From Antrodiella citrinella (taxonomy: Eukaryota > Basidiomycota > Agaricomycetes > Polyporales > Steccherinaceae): 64,000 bases of DNA. The stretch is taken from NCBI GenBank assembly GCA_004802725.1, contig SGPM01000036.1, forward strand, positions 63,371 to 127,370, read 5' to 3'. The notes beneath the pieces were generated by a model. The model did not search any database and was not told the origin of the DNA. It saw only the letters and a program-made list of their open reading frames with translations. Positions 35,529 to 48,296 of this stretch are shown here, piece by piece. A program made the translations under genes and the position numbers. Numbering within the stretch: position 1 is the stretch's first letter; each line of letters begins with the position of its first letter.

Positions 35529-38500
35529 GTGATGAGATGATGATGAAGGCATTGCAGGAAGCTAGTGAGGAGGCCATTTTCTTCGTACCCTTTTACTCCA
35601 TCCACCTGGCTGCTTTGCTTACCTTCATATTTATTGCGTCTCCACATGCGCACTATACTTGTTTTTGCCTCTGCACGCAGCGACATGTCTGAGGACTTGT
35701 ACCCATTGACAATTACTTACATACCCCGTTGTACTGTACAGTGACCTTCACCCCCTTGTACATGTACATGTGTACCTGCACTTCATATTCTTTTGGATAC
35801 ACCCTCCTCTTATACTTACTTAGAGACGACGACGTGCACACGCGATGATATCGAGTTTTATTTATGCTTTCGTACGTGGATCTTTTCCAGTGTTGTGCCT
35901 GAAATGTACCGTACACCTAGGCTACATAGTAACTACCCTTGCAATTGCGCTTCAAAATTCAAAGTTACAAAGTTCCTGAGACCGTGTCTTACATAACGGC
36001 AGAAAATAGGCCAGGAGACTCGTTATCAGTTTGACAGTGATCGATGATCTTGTCATATCATGGCTTGAGAAGGATTTCTATGTAGTGAGAGTACCAAGGA
36101 AACGACGCCATGGGCTTGGAGACCCGTACAGGACCCATGTATGCATGACCCAGTGCGTCGGTATTGAACATCTGGCCGCGGTGGGCGGATGCGAGTAGGA
36201 GGAGTCTTGAGCCGCTGCATCCTCTAGTTCAGCCAAAAGCATCTCACTGAGGTATACGGAGTCGACTAGGCGCACTTCAAATGGGTGTGTTGAGACTGGG
36301 AGGCTCTGGGGATCATGTCAATGAGTTCGGACCTAAGAGATAGATGAGATGACTTATTCGTCGAGGACTGATATAGACTGTACACCCAACGTATATTGTT
36401 GTCAATGTCATCGTCAAAAGAGGTCCAGGCACACACCAACGGTCTTCCTTCGTAGCGTGTCCATTGACACATACAACAATGACCTCGAGCCTACAAACGC
36501 ATCGATCTCAGGCAAAGTGCCTTACATGCTGCGCAGTTAAGGCTAAGCTCGAGAGAACGCGAATGCCTGAATGTCCCAAGCGACAAAGCCGCGGATATGA
36601 TGGACCTCGATAGTGAAAATCAATATGAAAAGCGGAACGAGGCACACGAGAAGGGCGAGGTAAGTACGTACTCTAGTAGCCTGAGATACACTTACTTCAT
36701 CCTTCCCCAGAGTTGTCAAACAATCTCCTACCAGTCAGACTTCGCCAGCGTACAAACACCTCACTGGCAAATGACCGCAATCAAACAATTGTGGCGTCGG
36801 GAGGCACAGTCGAATATGTCGGGAGGCATGTGGTCGATCGTGGGTGCGCCGCTCTGTAGAATGCAAATGGTCGCAATGCGTGCGGAGCTGTGGCGGGACT
36901 TGCGTTAGCGTTTAGACTACATTTCTGCAGCACAGCGCTCTCACGGTTTGCGATTCAAACCGTAAGCCACTGATATGAGAAAGAGTGCGAAGACCAGCTG
37001 CCACGAAGTGGGTCCGAAACGGACCATGGTGGGGAAAACATCACATATGCAACGTGGTGCGGATGAGAGGGATTCTTCCAGTCTTCTGGGGGCTTCGACG
37101 TTGAGATAGCGTGATGTCCTAGACGATCTGGGGTTGGATGGAAGATCCCGCGAAGGTCGATGTATATCACTGACAGAGGGATCCAAAGGAACTGTTATCA
37201 GAGACATACTTCCACCAGACGTGGACAGTGGGAAGGACCTAGTGGGCTGTGTCAGATGATGACCGGAGGAACAGAGAACATCAATTGTATGGAAACCTAA
37301 ACTTGAACTTTGTAAGTTATTACTGACAAAGGAGATCCACGAAGGCGAGAATGGGAATTTGCAGGAGCCCCTCCAACATATCCGAGCGATTTCCATACCA
37401 GTAGTATCCACCTCTGAGACAGATACCCTTGCGTAGGAGGTAGGGCCATCGCCTTGGTACCTAGGTGGATAGCAAACCGTTGAAGTTTCAAGCTTCAGGC
37501 CTCAGGGGAGATAACGCTCGAGTGGACCAATATGAAAGATCTATTGAGTATGTATCAAGGGTATGAACAGATTACGGATGGGAATGTACAAGACGACTCA
37601 CACAGTACGTACGATAGACACCGGAATGCATAAGTAATGGTTCTGAGTTCTGATTGAAGATGCATTGCGCGTTAGCTATGAATCGTGGTCTTGAGCCTCC
37701 TGTCCGTAGAGTGGCAGCACTTGACGAGAACATATGAAACAAACATCTGCGAGATGTATCGCAGCCGCCTGGCCATGAAAATGGCCGGATAGACCGAGAA
37801 GGACCGACTGTCGGGACGACATCGGTGTTCTTGCGATTCGTTCCCCGGTCGATCAAAGCCTGTGTACCCTCGGAGGCAAACTCTATACAGAAAGGCTTTC
37901 TGGCTCCTTGAATTCTTTTGTTTTCTGTGCCGGATGGCACTGCTAGGAGAATGTTCTTGTTCGGCGTCGACGTTGGTCTGGGAGGGAAACAAAAAGAAAT
38001 CAGACAGCAGCTGCAGTGTCCCAAGAGCACTGGATCTGGTGATCTACATTTCTGGATCCGCTTCTTCCTCTCCACTGTAACTCGCAAATTGCAATGCACG
38101 AGAGGGGTTTACGCATGGATTCAGATTGTGGCGTGTGCGAGAGTGGTCTACCCGTCGCAAATGGCAGGGCTAACGATGGATTCTGGTTCGGATTCAGATC
38201 GTTTGGGCGGAGGATGCCGAGAAAGTAGCCTTATATGGCAGTTTGTGCCGTAAAGTGTGGGAATGTTGTGCCTGCGGCTCCGCGGCTTAGCAATGTAGCC
38301 CCTGCCTGGTTAGGCAAGCGGTCTCGGTGTCTAATGAAGCGCGTTAGCAGCGCAGATTGAACAGTATTCCCTCTCTCTTGGCACCGTCTCCCTCTCTTTC
38401 TCTCTCGTCCACCATCCTCTCTTCCTCGTCGTTCATCCCGACGTGCGCGCCCACGACATCCACCGGCATCGTTCTGCAGTCGTGCGTGGGTGACCGTGTT

Positions 38501-38584
38501 CCCCTCTTCTTGCTTCCCGCTCCTCGACAAACCATTCCGAACGCCTTCCGCCTGAGTGTGTGCTCAGAGTTGTAGGTCCACACT
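35529..38584. other. gene-poor stretch of about 3 kb
   Basis: No gene could be recognised. Several open frames of 60-175 codons lie on both strands. The most coherent is a minus-strand frame at 36941-37396, listed separately. The final 250 bases before 38585 are CT-rich (CTCTCTTTCTCTCTCG near 38390-38405), consistent with a leader for the next gene. No terminal repeats or transposase motifs were seen. Confidence 0.45.
36941..37396 (-). CDS. doubtful small ORF with C-terminal hydrophobic segment
   Basis: An open frame of about 150 codons from ATG 37396. It ends in a hydrophobic stretch (WQLVFALFLISVAYGLNRKP) that could be a tail anchor. The rest is Ser/Pro/Arg-rich with no known domain. There is no paralogue in the window and no clear intron context. 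It may be chance or the last exon of an unrecognised minus-strand gene. Confidence 0.2.
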   Translation of the reverse strand: MEIARICWRGSCKFPFSPSWISFVSNNLQSSSLGFHTIDVLCSSGHHLTQPTRSFPLSTSGGSMSLITVPLDPSVSDIHRPSRDLPSNPRSSRTSRYLNVEAPRRLEESLSSAPRCICDVFPTMVRFGPTSWQLVFALFLISVAYGLNRKP

Positions 38585-41500
38585 ATGGACAGCTCGAATG
38601 CAGCTATCGACAACGACACTCCCATCGACTCCATCTGCGGTGGCCATTCAGGAGGGTCCGATGGCGGCCAGGGTGGTAAAGCCAGTGGTGGTCAACCCAA
38701 GTTCTCAAATGGACCGTACGTCTCTTCAACAATTTCCAATTTCACAGCCAGATTGAAGGGGGGGGGACGGTCACAGACATATACGATCGCGGATAACCGT
38801 CGTTTGTGCAGAGGTATGTCTTTCTATCCACTGCATGTACATGCCGCACGTAGGGCCCGCCGCACCCCTTGTCCGAGGTGTTCGCCGATTTCCTGGCGTA
38901 CAGCGAGTTATTTTCGTCACCCTGTTCCTAGGGCTTCTGGTCCTACAGAGTCAGCTAGAACCGCTCTCTATCCTGCAGCGCTTGTTCGCATCTTCCCTGT
39001 TGTCGCCTATACTGATAATACGTCAGTGCAAACGCCTGAAGCTGAAGTGCGATCGTCGTACACCATGCAGCTCATGCTTGAAGCGAGATACCGTCTCTAG
39101 ATGCATTTATTCGCAAGCTGCTGCAGAGAAAATGTAAGCAAAATGGTTTGCCATGGGTTGAGCTACACTAACGCTTCGTGCTCGCTACTTCGTATGTTGT
39201 ACGCCATTCCTCACCCACCGATACACTTTCAACCATGTCACTTGTGCCATCATTTCATCCCGACTCTTACAGTGATGTACAATCGCTGCACAATCGTCTC
39301 TTGGTTGTGGAAGGAGCCCTCTCGCAGTTGTCGACGTCTTCCCCATCTTCCTCTTCACTGTCGTCGGCATTGGGGTCTGTTCCTCCCTTCAAATCCTCAT
39401 ACCCGACATCGTCGTCGTCGCAGGTCCCTTCTTCCGGTAACTTCTCGCAGGGCAGCGCTGCTATCTTTAGCAATTGCGCTGTCGGAAGTGCGTCCTTGGC
39501 GGGACTTCCTTGTAACGATAGAGCTCTTCTTGCTACTGGACCGTCTGGAAGCTCGGTGATCATCAGTCTCGAGGATGTCGCTGGTCTCTGGATGAATGAA
39601 CTGGATTCGAGTCTGAATGCAGAATCGACAGGCGGTAATAATGGCGCTTTCCCACCATTCACTAGCCTCAGACCAAACGCGAACTCCTCTGGAAAGGTCA
39701 AGCTTGAGCCTTCACCCGTACTCTTGCCGCTCTCACCCTCGTCTTTGAACGGTCACTCTTCGAATGCATCAACGCCCGGCGGTCCATCTCAGAGCGCGGT
39801 TCAGCCCCCGGTGTTTATTCCACCTGTACCTCACACACTCTTCCTCCCTTCGGTATCTCAGTCTGATCCATCCAGCGAATTGCCTCAGGTTACTCCTGCC
39901 CTTCTACAGCATCTCCCTGTCACCGCCGCCGCCCGCGCCCACCTGATTCGAGGCTTAAGCCGCACAATGGCCCTGCACCCCTGTTTCAATATCCGTCACT
40001 TTGAGCGGCGAGTCGAAGCTATGATGGCTTGGGGCGAGCCCTCCGCCGCTGAGTCGTCGTCTGACGACGGTCGTCCAAAAGCGAGGGAACTCGCGAGGGA
40101 GTTGTTCCTGGGCATCCCGCCGGCTCGCAAGCGCAAACCTACACTCAGCTTCTTTGCAGGCGCTGCCGCCGCATTTGCGCTCGGATCACTTGTTGCCAAC
40201 GAGATACCAGAGGCTAGCGGTAGTCCCGGCGCTCCCGGTACGAGCTCTCCGTCTCCTGCTGCGATGTATGCGCTGTCAGAGCAAGCATTGGGCCTCTTTG
40301 AGAAGACGAGCTCGTACGACGTTGATTCGCTGATAGCGATGATACTACAAGTGATGTATCAAATGCATGACGGGCAGATGCGTATTGCTCAGGGGGTGTT
40401 CCCTATGGTAAGTCTGCTGATCTACCCTCTGCACGATGAAACTGGTACCATTGAAATTTCCTTCTTTCTCAGGTCGCGAAGATGGTCAATGTTGCGCGTT
40501 TGATGGGATTGGGGGTTGACCCTGATGAGTTCCCGGGAACTTACAGTCTGTTTGACGCAGAAACCCGCCGCCGGGTCTGGTGGGACATCTACTATTACGA
40601 TGTGTAAGTCGTGGCGCCTTCTGGGGTTGGGGGCGTATCTTACTAACATTTGAATTGTAGCTTCATTTCAGACTGCATGGGTCATTCGCCGCTGATCGCT
40701 GATGGTTCTTTCACGACGAAGCTCCCTGCTGATGTTGACGAGCACCACTTCACGTCTTCATCAACGTCCTTGGCGCCCCCTTCCGTAGAAGGAGACAGGA
40801 GTGACAACTGCTTCACGTACTTCATCCTGAAGTGCAGATTGGCACAGCTCGTGAAGAGCATTCGGAAGCAGATCAGCAAGGACGCCGCCTCCGAAGATGG
40901 TGCCGATCTATCCATTGACCTGGTCGCCGCTTCCGAGTCCGACGTCACATTGTGGCTTTCGGAACTGCCTCCTCGCTATCAGCTGGACGTGGACCCCGAT
41001 TTGGCGCATGCGCTGCCGCCATCATGCTCTTCGGCGACACTTACCGCGCAGCGATGTGTCCTCGCGATGACGGCCGCTCGCATTACGCTCAAGTTGTACA
41101 TTCCGTTCTTGCGAGACACCCAAAGCAAGCCGCCTCATCAGGCATCTTTGGGCTCAGTGACTGCAGCCCACACGGTTGTCAGTGCCGCGCGCCTTCTGCA
41201 CTCGGTTTGGAAGGGAACTCGGCCTGCTGCGTTTGACTTCTACGACTACGGGCGGTCTGTGTTCGATGCCGCGGTCGTATGCGCGCATACGGTGATTCAG
41301 CAACCGACGAGTATCCTGACTACCCAGGCGATGCAAATCGTGAGTGGTGCTATGGATATTCTACACGACCTTGGCGGGGCGAGGGAAGATGGACCGAACG
41401 ATGCGTGGAAGATTGTGGACATGATGAGGCGCAAGGCGGAGCTCTCCAAGGCGAATGGATTGTGCATGGACGACGCCAATGCTGGGCACAAGCGGAAAAG

Positions 41501-42470
41501 AACCGAATCTGACGAGAACTCGTTCGATAACGGTCTCCAACTTCCTTATGTCGGTGCATCCATCACTTCAACCAAGACGGACCAGGCCCGGCCTATCCTT
41601 GCGCCGTCTAGACCGTCCATCGTCACCGCGAAGGAGATTTGCAGCGGGCCGCTCAAGCCCTCGTCAGATTCAGCCGCTAAGTCATTGGAGGAGAAAAAGT
41701 CGAAGGACAAGACGTACCCTCCCGTCGGTATCCGAGTTCGACCTGGACAAAATCGGCCGTTCAACCGGCAACGGACGCACTCCCTTTCGCCAAATTCTCC
41801 TCTCGTCCTCAGCGGTAGTCACCCGCCTTCCTCGCCTGCGGATGTCATGCCTGCGCAATTAGAAACGGTGAACTTGCCCCCACATGCGGGTCCGGAGTCG
41901 TCGTCGTTGGGCGGGTACAGTACGTTCCATCCGTCGCCACCACAGATGAAGGAGAATCCACCACCATCACATCCCATGCCTCAGGAGCAATATTCGCAAC
42001 AGATGGGCGACCCCCAACGCTATTCGCATACCTCGTTCCAGAGCTCTTCGCCTCCTATGCCAGGCGTATACGACCCGAACGCGAATGGGACCTCGTTCGC
42101 TGGTCCGGGAGCCGAGCACATGCAGCCGCCTCCGTACAACCAGTCTCCTCCAGATTTCTACCAGTACTCGCAGGCTGGTGGTCAGGCGTTCAACCAGGGT
42201 TTGCCGATGCCGGATTATGCGACAGGTACGCCTGTTGAGTCTGTGCCGAACGCGCCTGGGGAGCATAGCTATCTGTTGCCTTCGGACAAGTACCGCAAGG
42301 AGCATATGGGTGCGCATGATTACCATGCTCAGAGGCAGCCGGGGATGGGGATGGTCGTGCAAGCCGTGCCGGGGTGGCCGGGACACGGCGTCGCGCCGGC
42401 TCAGCAACATCAGCAGGCTCAGCAGCAGCAGATGTGGGAGTACAAGTATTATAATGGTGTGGCGGGGTGA
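38585..42470 (+). CDS. large Zn2Cys6 transcription factor with fungal-specific TF domain
   Basis: A nuclear regulator of well over 1,000 residues. The second part of the zinc cluster is clear at about 39028-39125: CKRLKLKCDRRTPCSSC, with a last Cys in SRCIYSQ. The first Cys of the cluster should come from an upstream exon; LCR at about 38808-38816, before a GTATGT donor, is a candidate, but I could not join it in frame. After an intron, LHNRLLVVEGALSQL is a short coiled coil. The fungal_trans domain runs from about 39890 (HLIRGLSRTMALHPCFNIRHF) through 40484-40603 (GVDPDEFPGTYSLFDAETRRR, then VWWDIYYYDV) to about 41450. The last 350 residues are disordered and rich in Pro, Gln, Ser and Tyr, ending in a Gln/His stretch and MWEYKYYNG. 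Introns lie at about 40409-40472 and 40604-40660. Related proteins include XlnR/CLR-type and other metabolic regulators; I cannot assign one. Confidence 0.85.
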
Positions 42471-43515
42471 GCTACAGTTCGCTCGTCGGTCTGCACCGTG
42501 GGACACTGTTCTTTTACGTCCTTTTCATTGTCTTTTATTCTTTTCTGTCTCTCGGAATGTACTTGTTATTCGTTTCTTATTTCATTCAGTCGTACGTCAC
42601 TTTCCTCCCATCGCCTGTTCTGCTGCGGTCTCGCTTGCCTACGTCATCTTGCAACTTACTTCCTTCAACATCGATACTCGTCACCAATTTGCACGAGGAA
42701 GCCCTCATCATTACCCCATGCGATCCACCACCCTCCTTCCCTGCTATTCGAATTCATTGTCTCTATATGATCCATGTTGATTTGTCGTGTGGATGACCAC
42801 CCACCCCGCATGCACATGTTTATTTGTCCTATATTGTACATCTCCATCCCTCACTGGTCAGAGCTGAAGCCTCTCTCCCACCCTCACACTCATCGCAATA
42901 TCAATCTTGGACCCACGTACATCGGTACATTTATCCCCCTCTAAGTGAGTCCTCCCTCTACCGTTTTGGAATACAGATCTTACTAGGTTGTTTTTGTAGG
43001 TCATGTTCTTACAGTTCCGTTAATATGCTTTCTTGTCACCTACCCTCGCTCTCGTTGTCGTTGAATGTTTTCGTTGTGTATCCATACCACGTTAGAGAAA
43101 CTTCTGGTCACGCTTCGCGTTGCAGTCTGATTTCAACGTTCTCGTCATGATCTAGGTCGAATGTGAGTACGCGTAAGCGCTGATTTTAAATTCGAACCGT
43201 GTACGGAAGACATTTGCAGACATGCTCGGGAGAAGCCGAGCTCCGAGGACACACAACTCCGGTCAGCCGGAGTTTACCGAGGCCTATCGCTCGTTACCAC
43301 CGTTACAGTGACACTGACCTCTATTCTTATGAACAGTCCAATGTACGACAATAGCGGTCTGGTAGGTACGAAACGGACGAGAGGATTCTACGAATATTGC
43401 TGTTCTTTAGACTGCATGACCGTCGTTGTGTGAAGAGTCTGGGTCGATGGGCGGAAGTGCTGAACTCACCAAATCTTCCACGTGGCCTACCCACTCGTAC
43501 ACCTCCCGAACCAAC
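42471..43515. other. intergenic region of about 1 kb
   Basis: Strongly pyrimidine-rich on the plus strand just after the transcription factor (42510-42660), probably its 3' UTR. Overlapping open frames there are compositional. No gene or RNA recognised. Confidence 0.5.
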
Positions 43516-45330
43516 ATGCTTGATGCTGTCGTAATTCTTGTTGCCGCGGCGATTTTCTACGTGACCTATCGTGCCTATAATTCTGCTCGCCGTGGCCGAA
43601 AGGTAGGTAACATCGAGCTGGCGACGACACACTTTTGGACGGCTCATCAGCAGATGCATAAAATCTATGGTGAGTCTTCCTATTACTCCATCCACTGGTT
43701 CTCCTTGATAAATCCAATTTCAGGTGACATCGTGTCCGTTAGCATGCTCGGCACACCGTTCATCATCATGAACATCCGTAAGCTCGTCGTAGAGCTCGAA
43801 AAGCGGCATCAGAACTACACCGAACGTCCAAAGTTCCCTATGATCCAGGAGCTCGTGGGTTGGAACCGATAACCGTTCACAGGGAGGCAAACAAGCTCTG
43901 GCGAGAGCAGCGTCGCAATTAACCGGCTGTTTGGGACGCGCACTCTTATGCAGGAATTTTTTGGCGTGCAGGTGTTCGAGACCCGACGATTTATACTGAG
44001 AATCATGCGTTCGCTGGAGAAGCTTGAGGAGCACATTCACTAGCGAGTCGCAGACCCCTATGGATGTTCGTCACTCACCTTATGTGTCCATTTCCAGCTA
44101 GGCCAGTGTCATGATACTGAAGATCGTCTACAGTCATGAGGTCAAGACAGACAACGACCCGCTTGTGGAGCTAGTGCGCGAGGCTGTAACGCAGTTTATC
44201 AGTCTTATCAAACGCGGAGCGTGACTCGTCGATTTTTGGCCTTGGTTGCGATACCTTCCTTCCTGGTTCCCAGGTGCAGGGTTCCAAAAGGATGCACAAC
44301 ACTGCCGCCAGACCTTGACAGATATGATCGAGATTCCTTTCCGCGAGGTTCACAAACAACTGGTCAGTACTGTGTCTTCATCTTCTTCACTAGGCATGCC
44401 AATCTGATGTAATGTTACTATAGAAAGAGGGCAAAGCTACTCCAAGCTTCGTCTCCAACCTGCTTAGTGCTGACGACTATACTCCCGACATGGACTACGC
44501 TATCAAGACGAGCGCGGCTACCATATACGCTGGAGGGCCGACACTGTATGCGCATCCTCTGTTTTCTACTTCGATAATATCTTGATGATGTTATGGCCCG
44601 AACGCACAACACAAGGCGCAAGAAGAAATTGACCGCGTGGCGGGATCTGACAGGCTCCTGGACTTCGGTGACCGGGAGAATCTGCCTTACGTCGACGCTA
44701 TCATGAGTGAATGTATGCGTCTGCATTCCTCGGTGCCCGGAAATTAGCATCTGTTCTTAGAGCAGCGATTTTGACAGCTTCGATTTATCTTTTCATTGCT
44801 ACGACGAGCATTGAAAGACAACGTTGTAAACGGCTTCTTCATCCCAGCAGGCGCGCCCATTCATAATGCTTGGTGCGTACTTTAGCTGTTAGCTCGGGGA
44901 TACTCTATGACCCAGAGGTCTATCACGATCCCCTGAATTATTTCACAACGATGGCTTGCTGAGTCTCCTCCACCTCATCCTTGTGAGATTGTATTCGGAA
45001 GAAGGTACGCTTCACATGCCGTTCATTCAAAGCTTCAAGTCTCAGCATCAGCATTGTAATGATCCGCGGGGTTTCTAGAATCTGCTCTAGCATGATTATT
45101 GCAGATTACTCTCTCTGGATGTTTGCAATGACGTTGTCGCTCTTCGACATCAAGCCCACGAAAGATAGTCCGCCGGAGTTCTCGCAGAATGAAGGAGGCG
45201 TGTTGGATGGTTATACCATCTGGTTTGTGGTTTTCTTTTTTGTAGGTAAAGGTCGACTCACCCGGTAATTGTGCAGTCACAAAACATTCCTTCTATAGAA
45301 CACGAGTTATGAAGCTATACGAGGGCTCAG
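43516..45330 (+). pseudogene. cytochrome P450, degenerate copy
   Basis: P450 landmarks appear in order. There is an N-terminal membrane anchor (LDAVVILVAAAIFYVTYRA), then VSVSMLGTPFIIMNIRK and RPKFPMIQELVGWNR. Next come RLFGTRTLMQEFF, ATIYAGGPTL (helix I region, where AGxDT is expected), AQEEIDRVAGSDRLLDFGDR and LPYVDAIMSECMRLH (ExxR helix region). NGFFIPAGAP follows, and last a remnant of the haem loop, GVSRICSSMIIADYSLWMF. Damage is plain. A stop follows LVGWNR, and the conserved REANKLWREQRR block continues in another frame. A further frame change comes before RLFG, and a stop follows the ExxR exon. The haem motif FGFGRRxCPG survives only as RIC without Pro-Gly. It is most like basidiomycete microsomal P450s related to O-methylsterigmatocystin oxidoreductases. 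It converges on the permease gene. Confidence 0.8.
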
Positions 45331-45685
45331 AGCTGCCTTTGGTGAAAGACAGTCATTTTTGTATGATCTCTTTATCCACACGTTGTCCTTGTCCTATTTC
45401 TATTTCCAACTCTGTTTGAATTGATGTGTTGACTAGCTTCGAACACGTTGGTACCAGTGATCTTCGCTCGATCGTTCTCAGAAGATGCGCAGTACCCGTC
45501 CTGGCCTATCACTGGAACACAATCAGTAGCGTTGTTGACAGCATACGTGGCAGCCCGAGTTCTCTACTTCGTATATGATAGAGCCTTGAGAACATATACC
45601 GCTTCCTTGTACATACATTGCTTCTCAATCACGACCGCCAAACATTCCCATCCCGAGACCCCAATACACGTGTCGTGTATTAATC

Positions 45686-47775
45686 CTACCGAACACCCCA
45701 CACCCTCTTCTCTACCCACCTCGCACCCGTATACACACCCACAGCAACAAACCAACCCACAAGCATCCCCACGTCCCCCGCGCCNGCACGCGCGATCGGG
45801 CCCGTCCACCACGTTTGCTGCATGCACGGCACAATCACGCCGATTGTCACCACGAACGCGGCGACCGCTGCGTAGCCTCGGGGAAGGCGCGCAGGATCGT
45901 CGAACGCGGAGAGGGGTGCATAAGTGGACCAGTGGGTGCGGCGGAAGAGGAAGTGATCGGTGAGAACGATGGCAGACCATGGGGCGGACCAATAGCCGAT
46001 GAAACCTAAGGTGGGTGAGCGTGGGCGGATGGGTGAGAAACGACGGTACGGTACGTACTGAGTATTTGGACCATGGTGGTATAGAAACGTGTTGCGCCTA
46101 TAATGGAGATGGGAATAGCGCTAAGCAAGTAGCGTCAGCTATCAGATTGTCAAAGAGAGCTGAGGACCAATAGTACATACATAGCAGTAGCCAGCACCGC
46201 GATCAAGAACCTTGGTATCTTCGCAAACACCTTCGACACCGTCATAAAACTCGTGCATACAGTATACAACGTTGGTGCAGATGCGCTTGGCGTCGCCAAC
46301 GCTAACATTACCAACAGGAACTTTCCGAACCCGCCAACGGGTTCCAGGACAGCTGCGACGAGCCCGCCGACGTTGTTCCCGTTCCCCAAGCCGGCTTGCC
46401 AAGCGGGAACAGAGTGGGACGCGGCGGCAAAAGTCGCACCAAGCATGTGGACGGGTGTCATGGAGAAGAGAAAGCCGCAATATACGTAAAAGAATATCTT
46501 CCAGCTGTATTTATGGCTCTGTCAATGAAATGAGAATGGGATCGAGGGTGGACGTACTCGGATGCATCTCCTCTGTGGTGTACGCCGTAGTCGGGTGAGA
46601 GAGGAGCCCAGCTGACGACGTTTGCAGCTAGAGTGGCGCCGTAGGTGAATATGGCAGAGGTAGGTATGGGTACTGGGTCTGTTATTGGTACTTGTATTAG
46701 AGACTTCCCGCCCACGCCTATCATCACTATGAAGGCAACGAGGCTGGGGATCCACGCTAACGTCTCATACCTGATAAATATCAGGACGGGTACATACTAT
46801 GGAAAGGGCTATGGTGACTGACCAATGTAACACTTGATAGCCACAGAATGTCACCTAGGTTGAGAACAGTTGAGACATCGAAAGACCCTAGAAGAGCGCG
46901 AACGGCTTACCGCTAAGGATATGATACCAATGATCACGATCCCAATAGAAGTCGACAAGTGATCAGACACGCCTGCGAGTGCCTGACCTCCCAAGATAGC
47001 GTTGAGAACCAGATACCCTTCATTGGTCAGGATGTTCAGTATACTTGGGATGATTGCTCCGTAGTATCTGGTAATACATCGATGAGCCTGGGACAGTCAC
47101 AAATGTTGGCTAAGAATTTGAGCACTCACCCCCAGGAGAACCTGCTGTGAACCATGGCACGTGTGCCAAGCTTAGGGCCAAAGACAGCACTGCGTGGCAT
47201 ATATCATCTGAACCGAAACAGTACGATGCTGCAGACTCACAACATTGCCGGAATCGCAACAGTTCTGCACGACATGGTCAGAATACGGTTTGGTAGTACA
47301 CGGGAAGAACACACATACACACTGTCGACCACCAGACATGTGAGCACCGAGGACCGAATACCCAATCCGAAGAACGCTGGGCCCGCTGCACCTGTACCAA
47401 ACCTAAACCGCAAGGCGTTCAGCCAGCGTGTACCGTGAAAGGGACATCCCACTTACATGACGATATTCATGTTCGCAGAGAACCATATGAGAGCTATTTG
47501 GTACAACCGAGGATCTGTTCTCCGTTCTTCTGGGACTGGCGTGATACTGGGGATGACTATCAGCAGCAGCAAGAATAGTCGAGTGCGATGGTGACACACC
47601 CATGAGTCTCTACGCCCCAACGCGATAGCCATATAGTGAGCCTGTGGAAGACATCTTCTGCTTTTGATGACCAGGTTGAAGGTTGACGGTCTACGACGAA
47701 TACCTCGGCCTCTGACACTTTCTCGTCAGAACTAGAGAACAAAGGGCTTCGAGGCTTTTTCTCCGTTGTAGCCAT
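45686..47775 (-). CDS. NCS1-family purine/cytosine permease
   Basis: A plasma-membrane nucleobase transporter of the FCY2/NCS1 family in about ten small exons. From ATG 47775 the cytoplasmic N-terminus ends in HRLTIWLSRWGVETHG. The second exon (about 47540-47455) gives ITPVPEERRTDPRLYQIALI followed by WFSANMNIV, the first membrane helix and a family signature. Further helices are seen in AAGPAFFGLGIRSS, GYLVLNAILGGQALAGVSDH and YETLAWIPSLVAFIVMIGVG. After these come WAPLSPDYGVHH, SWKIFFYVYCGFLFSMTPVH and FLLVMLALATPSASAPTLY. The final exon has GYWSAPWSAIVLTDHFLFRR and ends WVEKRVWGVR. One ambiguous base (45785) falls in the last exon but does not break the frame. Substrate choice among purines, cytosine or similar nucleobases cannot be fixed. 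Confidence 0.88.
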
Positions 47776-48296
47776 ATTATGGATGAAGGGAGTATATTGG
47801 GTCGTCTGCCATCCGACTCGACACTCAAGATAAGAGGAATTTGAAGCATATCAATGTGAGAACAGGATACACATACTGAGAATGACATGGGACCGAGCAC
47901 CAGTGTCCTTCGTCTTTGACCCGGATATAGACTGTATAAGAAGATGTGGGGTTATCTCGTCAAAACGCTGGCCTAGAGCTCGCGTGCGGACGTGGGTCGC
48001 ACGGCATTTCAATTGAAGATAGCCATTGTGGCAAGACCCAAAATAGGNAGATGGTGGAAGTAGACCGGCGAGTTACACGCTTCCCCGAACCGTCTNGAGA
48101 TCTGCTTCTGAGGTCAGCAACTTGGTTCGACTAGTGAGGGATACGACACACCTGAATNCATATGAGAAGAAGCAGGCCATATCTGGCTGGCCGCAAGATG
48201 TTGTCTACCTTTTGCTTGGGAATCGCTCAGACATTCAATACGCANGTACAATGAAATTCACTGAATAAAAAGCAAAGCGATATATGGTACAACACT
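47776..48296. other. intergenic region with ambiguous bases
   Basis: About 520 bases between the permease start and the 3' end of SEC11, both minus strand. It contains four single N positions (48048, 48096, 48158, 48245). No gene recognised. Confidence 0.5.

Noticed and set aside
36478..36610. Short plus-strand frame containing KCLTCCAVKAKL, resembling the start of a Zn2Cys6 cluster
   Set aside because: The third Cys is Leu, the remaining Cys spacing is wrong, the frame is only about 45 codons and no transcription-factor domain follows.
35529..38584. Search for a transposon or remnant in the gene-poor stretch
   Set aside because: No reverse transcriptase, integrase or transposase motifs and no terminal repeats were seen by eye.
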